A stretch of DNA of 64,000 bases from Bacillus_BA songklensis (lineage in GTDB: Bacteria; Bacillota; Bacilli; Bacillales; Bacillaceae_H), in contig NZ_JBHRZT010000072.1 in assembly GCF_042649685.1 (NCBI RefSeq), forward strand, positions 558,001 to 622,000, read 5' to 3'. The notes below the pieces were generated by a model. That model saw nothing but the letters and a program-made list of their open reading frames with translations. It was not told the DNA's origin and made no database searches. The position numbers were made by a program, and so were the translations under genes. Positions 25,021 to 33,846 of this stretch are shown here, one piece after another; the first letter of the stretch is position 1; every line of letters begins with the position of its first letter.

Positions 25021-25620
25021 TTATTTTGCAAATACATGATTACCAATAACTGTTGTTACCGTACGAGATGCAATCCAATGGCTTTTGGCAGTTTTCGGAT
25101 TATAGAAGAATAAAGAACCATTTCCTAATCCTTTCATAGCAATTGCTTCATTTACTGCACGTTTAGCTTCTGCAGATGCAGGTTGGTTAATTGCACCGTT
25201 TTGAACGGGTGTAAAAGCATAATGTCCGTTCGAAATTTGATAAATAACACCTTTTATGGTATTAGGGAAATCTTTAGATTCCACACGATTTAACACGACC
25301 GTAGCTACTGCTACTTTCCCCGCGTAAGACTCTCCTTTCGCTTCAGCATTAACCAAGCGAGCAAGCAAATCTTTTTCATATGGTGTTAAAGGAGAAGTTG
25401 GAATTGTCAGATTTTCACCAATATATAACATGTCATTTTTTTTATTATTCACTTTTTTAATTTCTGTAACGGGAACTCCATATTTATTCGCAAGCTCCCA
25501 AATAGATTCTCCATATTGAACTTTATCCACCGTAGATGCTTCTGCAGCACCCTGAGCAGCCATAAATGTAAAAGCGGCAGCGGCTGTTACTAACCATTTT
25601 TTCATATTACGTAATTTCAT
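25021..25620 (-). CDS. Secreted LysM plus SleB-type cell wall hydrolase, YkvT-like
   Basis: Cell-wall lytic enzyme of 199 residues. In order: signal peptide (about residues 1-29, cleaved near AEAST), one LysM peptidoglycan-binding motif (VQYGESIWELANKYGVPV...LYIGENLTIP), and a Hydrolase_2 domain (LARLVNAEAKGESYAGKVAV ... YAFTPVQNG ... SLFFYNPKTAKS) with the conserved Glu of SleB/CwlJ enzymes. Domain order and length match B. subtilis YkvT rather than SleB itself. AGGT-type ribosome binding site upstream of ATG 25620. Probably acts on vegetative or cortex peptidoglycan. Confidence 0.88.
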   Translation of the reverse strand: MKLRNMKKWLVTAAAAFTFMAAQGAAEASTVDKVQYGESIWELANKYGVPVTEIKKVNNKKNDMLYIGENLTIPTSPLTPYEKDLLARLVNAEAKGESYAGKVAVATVVLNRVESKDFPNTIKGVIYQISNGHYAFTPVQNGAINQPASAEAKRAVNEAIAMKGLGNGSLFFYNPKTAKSHWIASRTVTTVIGNHVFAK

Positions 25621-26210
25621 CTTGTCGTACCTCCAGAAATATTATCTTGTATTACCATAACATATGAATCTAGCAAAATCAGTAACAAAGAATGTAACAA
25701 TATTTTAGGGATATTAAATACATTACATCAACATTACATATAATAATTATTATTAAAAGATAATGAAATTGTTTCCAGCGGGGTCTTTCCATACAGGACA
25801 AGACATTTCGTTCACTTTTTTAATTAAAATAGTCATTTAATGAACTGAAAATAAAAAAGCAAAAAATGGATTAAATTACCACAAAAAAATAGATTTATTG
25901 AGGTCTTTTTCGAAGATTTTCTAGAATTTTATGTATAAGATTTATTATAAAAATACAAAATAGAATTTAGTCTCATTCGTTGGTGGTATTATTTCCACTT
26001 CGATGATTGGCTTTGTTAAATTTCATTGTTGATTTTTTATCAAAAAAAATGGCAAAAACAACCGATCTTTTCATAATTGTTTTTGACTTAACGCCACCCG
26101 TTTATTGAATAACAAAATTAAATTTCATCGAAAAAGTGAGGATTTTCAGGGGTACTTAAAAAATGTTAACAAACGATATGAGCTGGTAAGGGAGTACAGA
26201 CACAAGTACA
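25621..26210. other. AT-rich spacer with a possible glyoxalase-family remnant
   Basis: Mostly AT-rich non-coding sequence. On the minus strand near 25753-25840 the frame KKVNEMSCPVWKDPAGNNFI then stop resembles the C-terminus of a VOC/glyoxalase protein (xxKDPxGN), but no upstream part is found. Confidence 0.35.
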
Positions 26211-26648
26211 TTACCTGTTTCTAATGAAAAATAGATGCCACCGTAAAAATAACATACCTATAAAATAAAAAGGTACAGAATACCAAATAGACCACCCTTT
26301 ATATATAAGATAGCCGAATTTGATTGATAACAGTTCATACAAAATCGAACAAACCGTAACAAAAAAAAGATAAATAATAAAATGTAACCTTCTTTTAGGC
26401 ATAAAGTTTAGAAAAATAACACCAAATGATGGCGGTAATGCATCTTGTAAAAAAATGTCTTTAACAGGAATGTCTTTCGTTACGAAATCATAAAGGTCAT
26501 ATACCATTCCAAAAATTAAATCAACACTGAGGGCAAGTGTTGCCATGATCCCCCACGTAACATATATCTCTTGTCTTGACAATCGTTTAGGCATAAACCA
26601 AATAACAAACACGGTTATAGCTAACGATATATATGCAAATACATACAT
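26211..26648 (-). CDS. CBO0543-family membrane protein (second copy)
   Basis: 145 residues with four to five membrane helices. The FMPKRLSRQEIYVTWG N-terminal loop, the acidic Asp-rich first extracytoplasmic region and FMPKRRLHFIIYLFFV resemble the CBO0543 family, of which a longer relative lies at 5581-6234. Function unknown. ATG 26648 is preceded by AGAGGA about 7 bases upstream. It stands alone. Confidence 0.7.
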   Translation of the reverse strand: MYVFAYISLAITVFVIWFMPKRLSRQEIYVTWGIMATLALSVDLIFGMVYDLYDFVTKDIPVKDIFLQDALPPSFGVIFLNFMPKRRLHFIIYLFFVTVCSILYELLSIKFGYLIYKGWSIWYSVPFYFIGMLFLRWHLFFIRNR

Positions 26649-26778
26649 AAATGTCCTCTTTTCTGTCGCGATATCTTTAATCCTATTTTCTCGAGGATCA
26701 TAATTTTGATCAATTAATTTGAAATTTTTGGGAACAAAGGAATTTTTTTATTAATAGTATTAATTTTCATTAGATTAA

Positions 26779-27462
26779 TCAGGAATGTTTTTCCGCCTCT
26801 TTGTCTATAATTTTAGCGTTTCCGATAGTTTCCACACGCACCTTTTCTTTTTTCAAAGTTTCTTCAACATGCTCAGTCTGTTGGAATTGCCGTTTATAAA
26901 TTGCGACATCTTCTAAAGCAGTCGGATGCTTGACGACCTCAATGCGTTCTTCGCTAATAGGAATTCGGATGGTCTCTGCATGTTCACTCTTGTCATCCGG
27001 ATTTTCTGCATCTAAAACTTTCTTCTCAATTACAAGTTCCTCATGGGTCACAGGCACGACAATTGTTTTTTCCTCCGTGACAACCTCTTTGTGCATGGTG
27101 ACTGCTCCTGTTTGTACCCATTTCTTGGAGATATCCAACTGTTCTTTGCGAAGCTGGAGCTTTACGTCATGATCCGCACCAGATATAACATGCTCTGAGA
27201 TTTTGCCGGTATTCCCATATGAGTCATGTCCGGCAGCTTTGCGTTGTAAAAGATAAAATCCAATTATGCCACCCAGTGTTCCGCCAATCAGAACACCTGC
27301 TACTGTTGCGGTAATGGCTCCGATTCCGGGAATAAATAAAATACCCGTCGGTTGATTCAAGAGACTGGCTGCTGCCCCCAAAACTCCTCCGATGATCGCA
27401 CCCGTAACCATTCCTTTTGAAGTCAGCGTTCTTTCTTGACTAAATTCCAATTTCTCTGCCAT
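26779..27462 (-). CDS. YsnF/AvaK (DUF2382) domain stress protein with Gly-rich membrane segment
   Basis: 227 residues. The N-terminal part has two hydrophobic Gly-rich segments (GMVTGAIIGGVLGAAASLL; ITATVAGVLIGGTLGGIIGF), and the rest is the DUF2382 domain with the repeated pattern LQLRKEQLDISKKWVQTGAV ... VPVTHEELVIEKK ... IRIPISEERIEVVKHP. DUF2382 proteins such as YsnF are general-stress proteins of unknown biochemistry. I choose ATG 27462 with GGAGG 7 bases upstream; the in-frame extension to 27528 lacks one. Confidence 0.85.
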   Translation of the reverse strand: MAEKLEFSQERTLTSKGMVTGAIIGGVLGAAASLLNQPTGILFIPGIGAITATVAGVLIGGTLGGIIGFYLLQRKAAGHDSYGNTGKISEHVISGADHDVKLQLRKEQLDISKKWVQTGAVTMHKEVVTEEKTIVVPVTHEELVIEKKVLDAENPDDKSEHAETIRIPISEERIEVVKHPTALEDVAIYKRQFQQTEHVEETLKKEKVRVETIGNAKIIDKEAEKHS

Positions 27463-27599
27463 ATTGCATCCTCCATAATCGTCTTCAAATAAGTTGCAAC
27501 TTTCCCATCCCAAGACATGATAAAACAAGAGTCAAATCTTGACTTCAAGGACTTTTGAAAAAACACCTCACAAATTTCGAAGCTTGTCTAAAAGGTAGA

Positions 27600-27938
27600 T
27601 TATTCTGGTCTTCGATAAATACGACCGCAAGCTAATCTTGCAGCTGGAACTCCTGCACCCGTGCTTAATGCTGCCCCTACAGGTCCACCCAATGCAGCAC
27701 CGCCAGCGGCACATCCGGCTGCTACTATTGTGACGCAATCATCAAAATTTCCAGTCCCCCCCATTTCTTCTTTGTAGGCTAAAGCTTTGTCATTTGTCAT
27801 GTTCATTACCGTGTTGGCATCTGCATCACTTAAATCAATCCCTAAAGCGGAAGTAACCTGATCACGGACTCCAGTTAGGACTTCTCCATTTCTGTTAGTG
27901 ATCGTGATGTCTCCCAATGGTCCGCCCATTCTTGGCAT
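27600..27938 (-). CDS. Gly/Ala-rich small protein, bacteriocin-precursor-like
   Basis: 112 residues not matched to a named family. An acidic first part (MGGPLGDITITNRNGEVLTG ... IDLSDADANTVMNMTNDKAL) is followed by a Gly/Ala-rich hydrophobic C-terminal segment: DDCVTIVAAGCAAGGAALGG then PVGAALSTGAGVPAARLACG. The segment has three cysteines. A leader followed by a GG-rich, glycine-zipper-like core is reminiscent of class II bacteriocin precursors or pore-forming peptides, but no export or immunity gene is adjacent. GGAGGAG lies 6-7 bases before ATG 27938. Confidence 0.65.
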   Translation of the reverse strand: MPRMGGPLGDITITNRNGEVLTGVRDQVTSALGIDLSDADANTVMNMTNDKALAYKEEMGGTGNFDDCVTIVAAGCAAGGAALGGPVGAALSTGAGVPAARLACGRIYRRPE

Positions 27939-28106
27939 ATAATCTCCTCCAAACTATGATTTTTCTTTCATATAATGTTTGAAAGTAGAATTTTATATGC
28001 AGAGAATAATCATTTATCTATAAGTTACACCCGTGAAAATTCATATATAATGATATTGATTATTTAGCACACTGTTTAGTTCATTCTGTAATTAACAACA
28101 TAAAAA

Positions 28107-28148
28107 GGACACCAAACAAACAGCTTATGCTGCTCATTTAGTGTCCTC
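28107..28148 (-). terminator. Terminator on the minus strand after the 19-residue ORF
   Basis: AGGACAC/GTGTCCT stem, followed on the minus strand by TTTTTATG. It supports transcription of the tiny ORF at 28218-28277. Confidence 0.65.
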
Positions 28149-28217
28149 ACGCTCTCGCTCTTGGACATTTATTCGCTTGTAAACCTTGGTTCTTTCCTAT
28201 CAATCCATTGCATTCGT

Positions 28218-28277
28218 TTAATCAATGACTAATTCCATGATGCTTGCAATATCCATAACCGGAAAATTATTTTCCAT
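28218..28277 (-). CDS. Candidate 19-residue micropeptide
   Basis: MENNFPVMDIASIMELVID, preceded by a perfect GGAGG 8 bases upstream and followed about 70 bases later by a terminator. The peptide is acidic and amphipathic with no recognised family. Good translation signals and a terminator argue for a real gene. The short length means chance cannot be excluded. Confidence 0.45.
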   Translation of the reverse strand: MENNFPVMDIASIMELVID

Positions 28278-28509
28278 GTGTCCCGCCTCCTTTAAAACTT
28301 TCAAGAGACATCACTTCCCTTGTGTTTCTTTATATAAATTCGACATTTTTCGATATTTTTTTAGTCATTGATAAATAGGCGAAATATTTAAATTTTTTAG
28401 TTGAAATTCTCAGCTGGAAAGTTTTTTAGGAAACATCATACAAATTTCGTTTCTATATAAATCGACATAAAGAATATAATATGGGCAAAAAACGCCCATG
28501 CTGCATTCT

Positions 28510-28599
28510 TTATGCATAAGCCTCTGCCATTTGCTTATTTGGTTCCAGTCTTTCGTACCAGGCAAAATATTTCAAAAAACCAACAAAATGAAGTATCAT
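28510..28599 (-). CDS. Candidate 29-residue peptide preceded by an in-frame four-codon minigene
   Basis: MILHFVGFLKYFAWYERLEP then NKQMAEAYA. The only good ribosome binding site (GGGGGAG) serves an ATG 15 bases upstream, which reads MGDN and a TAA; that TAA is directly followed, in the same frame, by the ATG of this ORF. Either translational reinitiation or a nonsense mutation near the start is implied. The C-terminal end (xAYA, then CATAAAG and a GGGC/GCCC hairpin) recurs imperfectly at about 40480-40515. Confidence 0.4.
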   Translation of the reverse strand: MILHFVGFLKYFAWYERLEPNKQMAEAYA

Positions 28600-28828
28600 T
28601 TAATTGTCACCCATGACAAATCTCCCCCTTACTGAGGCTAGAAGGTCCCCCCCTTCTAGTCTTTTTTGCTCTAAAGCAGGATGACATGTCAGTGGCTTTT
28701 TGTGGCAACGGAACTATCCTTTCATTGAATGCAATAAAACAGATTCTAATAGGTGATGCTTTTGTTTCCATCACGTATCATCTTTTGTTTTGTCTCCATA
28801 CTAATTAACAAACAGCGAGGTGATTTTG

Positions 28829-28960
28829 ATGTATGATTGGATATATGACCATATCATTAACACTGGATTTTTTATTGCTTTGTCAATTTTTCTCCTGCCT
28901 GTTATACTAATCTCCCTTATTTTGAAACCATTTAAAAAGGCAAGGAAAAGCCAAGGTTAA
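28829..28960 (+). CDS. Small single-pass membrane protein
   Basis: 43 residues: MYDWIYDHIINTG, a helix FFIALSIFLLPVILISLIL, and a basic tail KPFKKARKSQG. GAGGTGAT, close to the full anti-Shine-Dalgarno complement, lies about 5-8 bases before ATG 28829. No family recognised. The basic C-terminus predicts an N-out/C-in orientation. Confidence 0.6.
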   Translation: MYDWIYDHIINTGFFIALSIFLLPVILISLILKPFKKARKSQG

Positions 28961-29142
28961 TTTCTTTTAGCTTCCGGGCAACTTACTTACTCGTTTGTGT
29001 TTACTACGCCCCTCTTTTCAAAATCCCGGCTTCAACAAAGAGACTGTACGCTAGGCCCTATTAAATATGATATCCTGCTCCGTTTATTCAATAAAAAAAG
29101 CGGCACCCATATTCAAGGAATGCCCCCGTTCGTGAAAGATAT

Positions 29143-29608
29143 TTACCTCAAGAATGCGAGGCACCCAAGGATAATGATCAAAGCTCCAGCTATTTTGTTT
29201 ACTGACTTTAAATGAGGTGTAATCTTACTTCTAACTATACTTACACCTAAACTTAATAGGATCCACCAGAAAATTGCCCCCAAAAACACACCAAAAACGA
29301 ATGTAAATGCCGTTGAAGTAGAACTCGCTGCTTTATTAAAACCTAATCCAGCAAACATAGCTGCAAAATTTAGGATAGTGGTAGGATTAGTTATCATTAG
29401 GAACAATGTGGACAAATACATCCCGGCTAATCCGTTTCCCTCTAAAGATGCTGCCCTTTCAGCAGGTTTTCTTAAAAAGGTTTTAAGTCCTAAATACAGA
29501 AGAAATAGTACCCTGCCATTTTACCTTTAGAAAGAGTTCTTTGAAATACATAATAACCCGATTGGCCCTACTGGAGCAGAAACTGAAAAACCTAAGATGA
29601 TACTTTTT
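29143..29608 (-). pseudogene. LysE-family amino acid exporter with internal deletion
   Basis: Minus-strand frames show the N-terminal signature KSIILGFSVSAPVGPIGLLC, then ISKNSF and a stop. In another frame comes LLYLGLKTFLRKPAERAAS, then LEGNGLAGMYLSTLFLMITN and the rest of the C-terminal half. This is a LysE/RhtB exporter from which about 60-80 central residues are deleted with loss of frame. A 92-codon open frame (29143-29421) is all that remains translatable. Confidence 0.8.
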
Positions 29609-29861
29609 ATGAATAACAAACAATCATACGGTTTCGATTTTCTTGTATTTTAGCCTTCACTTCTTTCGTCAAGGACATGCTTTTTGCCTCTTCAACGGAA
29701 GGTATCCTCGTATCTATTCCATTTTCCACCGCTAACAGCCACATATCTTGACTTAGCGCCAATTCTTCCGCCATTTGAGCTAACTGCACCGTTTCCTGAA
29801 GAGCCTGACGTGCATGACCGCCTTTACGAATAACCGATTGATCAAGAACGCTTAGTTTCAA
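29607..29861 (-). pseudogene. Luciferase-like (LLM) flavin monooxygenase with internal deletion
   Basis: Starts normally (TTG 29861, KLSVLDQSVIRKGGHARQAL, QETVQLAQMAEEL as in MsnO8-type proteins). It then jumps to sequence of the C-terminal region (SQDMWLLAVENGIDTRIPSV, EEAKSMSLTKEVKAKIQENR) and ends at a junction with the LysE remnant. About 200 central residues, including most of the barrel, are missing. Confidence 0.75.
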
Positions 29862-30056
29862 TAATATGACCTTCTTCCTGCTGATCTTGCTTGACACTGG
29901 GATCTAACAAATGAGTCCAAACCCTATTCTATCATTTTAAGCAACCCATTCCCTTTACGCAAACATGTACATTCAATACAATGAAAGAGTTCAATCAATA
30001 AAAGAAACTTCCATCAGTGGAGGTCTTGCTGCCTGTTAATGCGGGATAAAAAACAT

Positions 30057-30160
30057 GCGATGAACCGTCATTAAAAATCCAAGAAAATCAAGGATTTCGG
30101 TGACGGTTCATCGCAAAAAATAGATGATTGTCATTCCCCGAAGACTTTTGAGTCAGCTCC
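30057..30160. repeat. Nested-hairpin intergenic repeat, copy C
   Basis: Perfect 14-bp arms GCGATGAACCGTCA (30057-30070) and TGACGGTTCATCGC (30101-30114) around TTAAAAATCCAAGAAAATCA. A trailing CTTTTGAGTCAGC half matches the outer hairpin of other copies. Confidence 0.8.
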
Positions 30161-30200
30161 GTTTTTTTTTGTGGATGAATCATGGAATCCCTTCAAATGC

Positions 30201-30971
30201 TTATTGAAATAACAATAAAAAACCGGCAAATGCAGGAGTCATGATCATGGTCATCTTTAAAAGGTTTTTGGGTGCAAAACCGGTAAACTTAGCACCTACA
30301 TAAGCGCCGCACATGGTTCCTGTCAATACTTGCAAAAGTAGCGTCAAATCTAAATACCCCTCCAAGTTATATCCGACCCCACCGCCCAATGCGATTGGAA
30401 GAATCACCAGCATCGTCGTACCGATGGATTGGCGAATCGACAATCCCAGCAGCGTAAGCAGTCCGATTTGAATGAAAGGGGTAGAACCGATTCCAAAGCT
30501 TCCCGATAATACACCGGTGATGATGCCTAATAAAGCCGCTTTTCCTATTGTCATAAAATGAAGGTTATTTTCTTTTTCGTCTCTCTTTGTGATATTTTTC
30601 ACCAAATACAGACGAACTACCAACAAAAGAGAAGATAGGAATAACATACCGGCTGTTAACCAGTGGAGAGAGTGTGTAGGGATGACGGCAGCAATTTTTG
30701 ATCCGATAAAAGCTCCGAGAGCTCCAAACCCGCCTACTATTAATCCAATCTTAAGCGTCATATTCCCTTCTCTATAATGGCTGTATGCACCTGATAAACT
30801 AGTAAAAGCCATTGCTGCAAGCGATGTGCCAAGCGCTGTATGGATTGGAACCTCAAAAACGAGAGTTAAAATGGCGATAATAAAGCCCGCTCCTCCCGCT
30901 CCTATAAATCCAAGCAAGGTTCCCATGGCAAACATAGTTAAAGTAATAATCATGGATGTTTCCTCCGTCAA
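30201..30971 (-). CDS. TauE/SafE family (TSUP) transporter
   Basis: 256-residue membrane protein with about eight helices. The internal repeat typical of the sulfite/organosulfonate exporter family is visible: GFIGAGGAGFIIAILTLV with HTALGTSLAAMAFTS, and later GVLSGSFGIGSTPFIQIGLL with RQSIGTTMLVILPIA. Family members move sulfite, sulfoacetate or other small anions; the substrate here is not deducible. GGAGG upstream of ATG 30971 fits. A second TSUP gene lies at 41235-42098. Confidence 0.88.
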   Translation of the reverse strand: MTEETSMIITLTMFAMGTLLGFIGAGGAGFIIAILTLVFEVPIHTALGTSLAAMAFTSLSGAYSHYREGNMTLKIGLIVGGFGALGAFIGSKIAAVIPTHSLHWLTAGMLFLSSLLLVVRLYLVKNITKRDEKENNLHFMTIGKAALLGIITGVLSGSFGIGSTPFIQIGLLTLLGLSIRQSIGTTMLVILPIALGGGVGYNLEGYLDLTLLLQVLTGTMCGAYVGAKFTGFAPKNLLKMTMIMTPAFAGFLLLFQ

Positions 30972-31125
30972 AAAGGTGTCTCATTCATTATTTTATTATT
31001 AGACTATTTTTTCCTTTTATCAAGAGATTTATCGCTTTTATATGAATCAACTACAATCTTTTTTCCATCTTTCAGCATGTCTTTAAAAATCCTCTGTATA
31101 AAAACAAGAAATAAACAATCAGAAA

Positions 31126-31154
31126 AACCCACCTTTCCATGAATCGGGTGGGTT
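31126..31154 (-). terminator. Terminator after the VanW lipoprotein gene
   Basis: AACCCACC/GGTGGGTT stem; the minus strand continues TTTTTCTG. Confidence 0.75.
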
Positions 31155-31231
31155 CTGTTTCTCATAAATAATGAGTAGAGTTTTTTATTTATGCTGCTTG
31201 AAAACGGTTCCTCTTTCTTCCAAAAATTATG

Positions 31232-32170
31232 TTAAACATACCTTTTTGCTGTTCTTATTTCTACCGTTATGTGTCCTTGTTTTTTATCCACGAATGTTTT
31301 GATCACAATCGGATAATCTTTGTTGTTCACAAATTTAAAGTCCGGTCCTCCCCAGGACACTGTTGCATCTCTTCCTACCGGCACATATCCGACCGTTTTG
31401 GAGTGATGCGTGATGGCTGTAATGGTTGCGCCTGTTTGATCGACTGCATTAAACAAGGTGGAGGATGTTTGGCAAATGCCTCCTCCTATTCCCATCACCA
31501 ATTCCTTGTTGATAATTTCATGGGCGGGCTGATATCCTCTTTCAGCTGTCCTTTGTCCTACTGTTTCATTATATGAAAAGGAATCGCCAGGGCCGATTAC
31601 TACATTATTGATCGCCCGGGCCGATAACTCGATATTGCGATTTCTTCCCGTGTCTGTTTTTCGGAATCCCGTTTTATAAGAGCCAATCACGACTTCATTT
31701 ATTCCCCGTACACTTTCGGGTGTGACGTTTGGCATCGTCTCATATATCGGCACATTCACATCCAGTTGAGTTGGCTTTAAGTTTTTTAGATTTTCCACTA
31801 ACTCTTTTTCACTTAACACGATTTTTTTTGTTCCGTTTATCAAATTCCCGTTGGCATCAATTTTCGCATTTTTCATCGGTTTGTCAATTTTCTCAGCCAT
31901 TTCCCTGGCTAACTGCTTTATCTCTTTTTCATACACTTCTTTATTACTGAAATGTATCGGTTTATATTCTTTGAGTACTTGGCCTGTCCTCGAATCTTTT
32001 AAACTATAAACAAAATACTCAGGCTTTATTTCTTTCTTTCCTAATGCCTGTTCATGCATTGAATGTTCTTTTGGCGCTTCAAGCTCTTGAGCTGCAGTTA
32101 CACTCGCTTCCTGACTTGCACATCCGGCTAACAAAAAAAATAATCCTATAATTGCCCCCAGTTTCTTCAT
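31232..32170 (-). CDS. VanW family lipoprotein
   Basis: 312 residues. Lipobox FFLLAGCAS at the N-terminus, a Lys/Glu-rich central region (possible peptidoglycan-spanning stalk), then the VanW domain (AINNVVIGPGDSFSYNETVG ... GGGICQTSSTLFNAV ... VPVGRDATVSWGGPDFKF). The GGGICQxSSTLxNAV block is the family hallmark. VanW proteins are cell-envelope proteins of unknown chemistry, first seen next to vancomycin-resistance genes, but this one has no van genes nearby and should not be read as resistance. A second, shorter member lies at 39176-40108. Confidence 0.87.
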   Translation of the reverse strand: MKKLGAIIGLFFLLAGCASQEASVTAAQELEAPKEHSMHEQALGKKEIKPEYFVYSLKDSRTGQVLKEYKPIHFSNKEVYEKEIKQLAREMAEKIDKPMKNAKIDANGNLINGTKKIVLSEKELVENLKNLKPTQLDVNVPIYETMPNVTPESVRGINEVVIGSYKTGFRKTDTGRNRNIELSARAINNVVIGPGDSFSYNETVGQRTAERGYQPAHEIINKELVMGIGGGICQTSSTLFNAVDQTGATITAITHHSKTVGYVPVGRDATVSWGGPDFKFVNNKDYPIVIKTFVDKKQGHITVEIRTAKRYV

Positions 32171-32730
32171 CTGTCTTCCAACCTTTTCTATCTCATTATT
32201 TTTCTTCCACTCTGATACAGTATAGGAATTATATACAATTTCAGGAGTTTTTCAATAGTTCTTTATAAGGATACTTATGCCATTTATAAACTATAAATCA
32301 GAAAACCATAGGCTTTGCACCTATTAATCTCGTTCAGATACGATGTAATATCAACTCTGTTCCCCCTCACCATACCTATTATCTATATGAAAAAAGATTT
32401 TGTCTTATAACAACAAAACACCCAATCTTCTCCAAATACTTTCTATCCGATTATATTCTCTTTCCATTGTTAGGTAAATACCATTTCTTTAGTTCTTTCG
32501 TCCCTTTAATACTGAAACGAAATGCGTTGAAATGTTCCAACAAATAAAGATTTCAGAATATTAGACCACTTTTGCCTGAAGTAAGTTTCATCATTTTAAT
32601 AAAAAATTTCTTTTGAATTGCTTTGCCCATTTCCAATCCGTCTCTTTTTGATAATCGGAGAACTATTATCTTTTACAAGCTAGTATACTAATTTTATAGA
32701 AGTCTAGATTTTATAAGGATGTGACAGACC
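32171..32730. other. Intergenic region, nothing recognised
   Basis: 560 AT-rich bases between divergent genes with no open frame supported by a ribosome binding site and no convincing hairpin. Confidence 0.5.
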
Positions 32731-33672
32731 TTGTTTAAAGTGAAAGCTTTTCCTGAATTTTCATGGTCGTATTCCCGACATAAAACATTGACGGACTGTG
32801 TGCGGAAGTATGGATATGAGTATTACTTCTCTCATAACGGCTGGCTCTTTGATTCCTCCCCACTGAACAAGCATGCATACCGCTTGAAAAAAATCGTGAA
32901 TCTTCCTATTTTATTTGGCCAAGCCGTTCATGATGTCATTGAGAGTACCATCAAACACAACATAAAAACCGGGGCTATTCCAAGCACGAAAGAGTTGGAG
33001 CGGCGTGTTCGGCTAAGCCTTCGAACGGCATTTCTTGACTCTCGTGATCGTAAAGACCTTTGGCTGCATAAACCTAGCCGCTATACGATGTTGTTTGAAA
33101 TGTATTATGGCGGAGAACTTCCAGCAGCGGGTGTCCAGGAGATTCATGATCGCCTGGACGTGTGTTTAAAACACTTTTTACACAGTAAATCCTTTCGAGA
33201 GATGACATCAGGTGGACACATTCATTTTCTCGAATCGGAGCGATTTCGCACAGTAGAAATTAATGGTGTAAAACTTTATGTCGTGATGGACCTGCTTTAT
33301 CGAGACTTGCAGCGTGATAAATGGGTGATCGTGGACTGGAAAACAGGCAGCAAATCATCTGATGATGTGGGCCAATTAGCTGTTTATGCGCTGTATTTGA
33401 TGAAAGAATGGAACGTTCCGCTTGAAAAAATCGAGATTCGCAATGAATACTTGCTGACTGGCGGTTGCCACACCTACCATCTTACACCGGGCGATATTCA
33501 GGCCATGTTGGAACAAATGGATGCAAGTGTACAATATATGAATCATTACAAGCTTGACACCGCGAAAAACGAACCTGTACCGCTGGAGGAATTTCAGCGA
33601 ACCTCCCATATATTCCGCTGTCGGCGCTGTAACTACAAGGAACTTTGCGATACCAGTACCAATAACGATTAA
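32731..33672 (+). CDS. Stand-alone PD-(D/E)XK nuclease with an AddB/Cas4-type iron-sulfur cysteine set
   Basis: 313-residue RecB/Cas4-like nuclease. Motifs in order: Cys23 in LTDCVRKYGYEY, His67 in GQAVHDVIE, Asp187 in YVVMDLLY, the catalytic D-x-K (Asp202, Lys204) in VIVDWKTG, Gln215/Tyr219 in GQLAVYALY, and a C-terminal CRRCNYKELC (Cys297, 300, 306). One N-terminal Cys plus CxxCx5C is the four-Cys [4Fe-4S] staple of AddB, Cas4 and Dna2 nucleases. No helicase, cas or recombination gene is adjacent. Start is TTG 32731, with AAGGATGTGA upstream. A DNA repair or phage-defence role is possible but unproven. Confidence 0.85.
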   Translation: MFKVKAFPEFSWSYSRHKTLTDCVRKYGYEYYFSHNGWLFDSSPLNKHAYRLKKIVNLPILFGQAVHDVIESTIKHNIKTGAIPSTKELERRVRLSLRTAFLDSRDRKDLWLHKPSRYTMLFEMYYGGELPAAGVQEIHDRLDVCLKHFLHSKSFREMTSGGHIHFLESERFRTVEINGVKLYVVMDLLYRDLQRDKWVIVDWKTGSKSSDDVGQLAVYALYLMKEWNVPLEKIEIRNEYLLTGGCHTYHLTPGDIQAMLEQMDASVQYMNHYKLDTAKNEPVPLEEFQRTSHIFRCRRCNYKELCDTSTNND

Positions 33673-33846
33673 ATAGACACTAAGTTTTACAATATTGTTC
33701 ATTAATAGAGCTTTTATTTTAAAGCGCTATTCCACACACCTTTCAAACGGCTGGAAGCAAAAAATAAAAAAATGATCTTCCCGTTGAAACCATCGTCCTG
33801 TATATTCGTATAGAAAGAAAAGAAAATAAGTGAGGATGATGAATAA

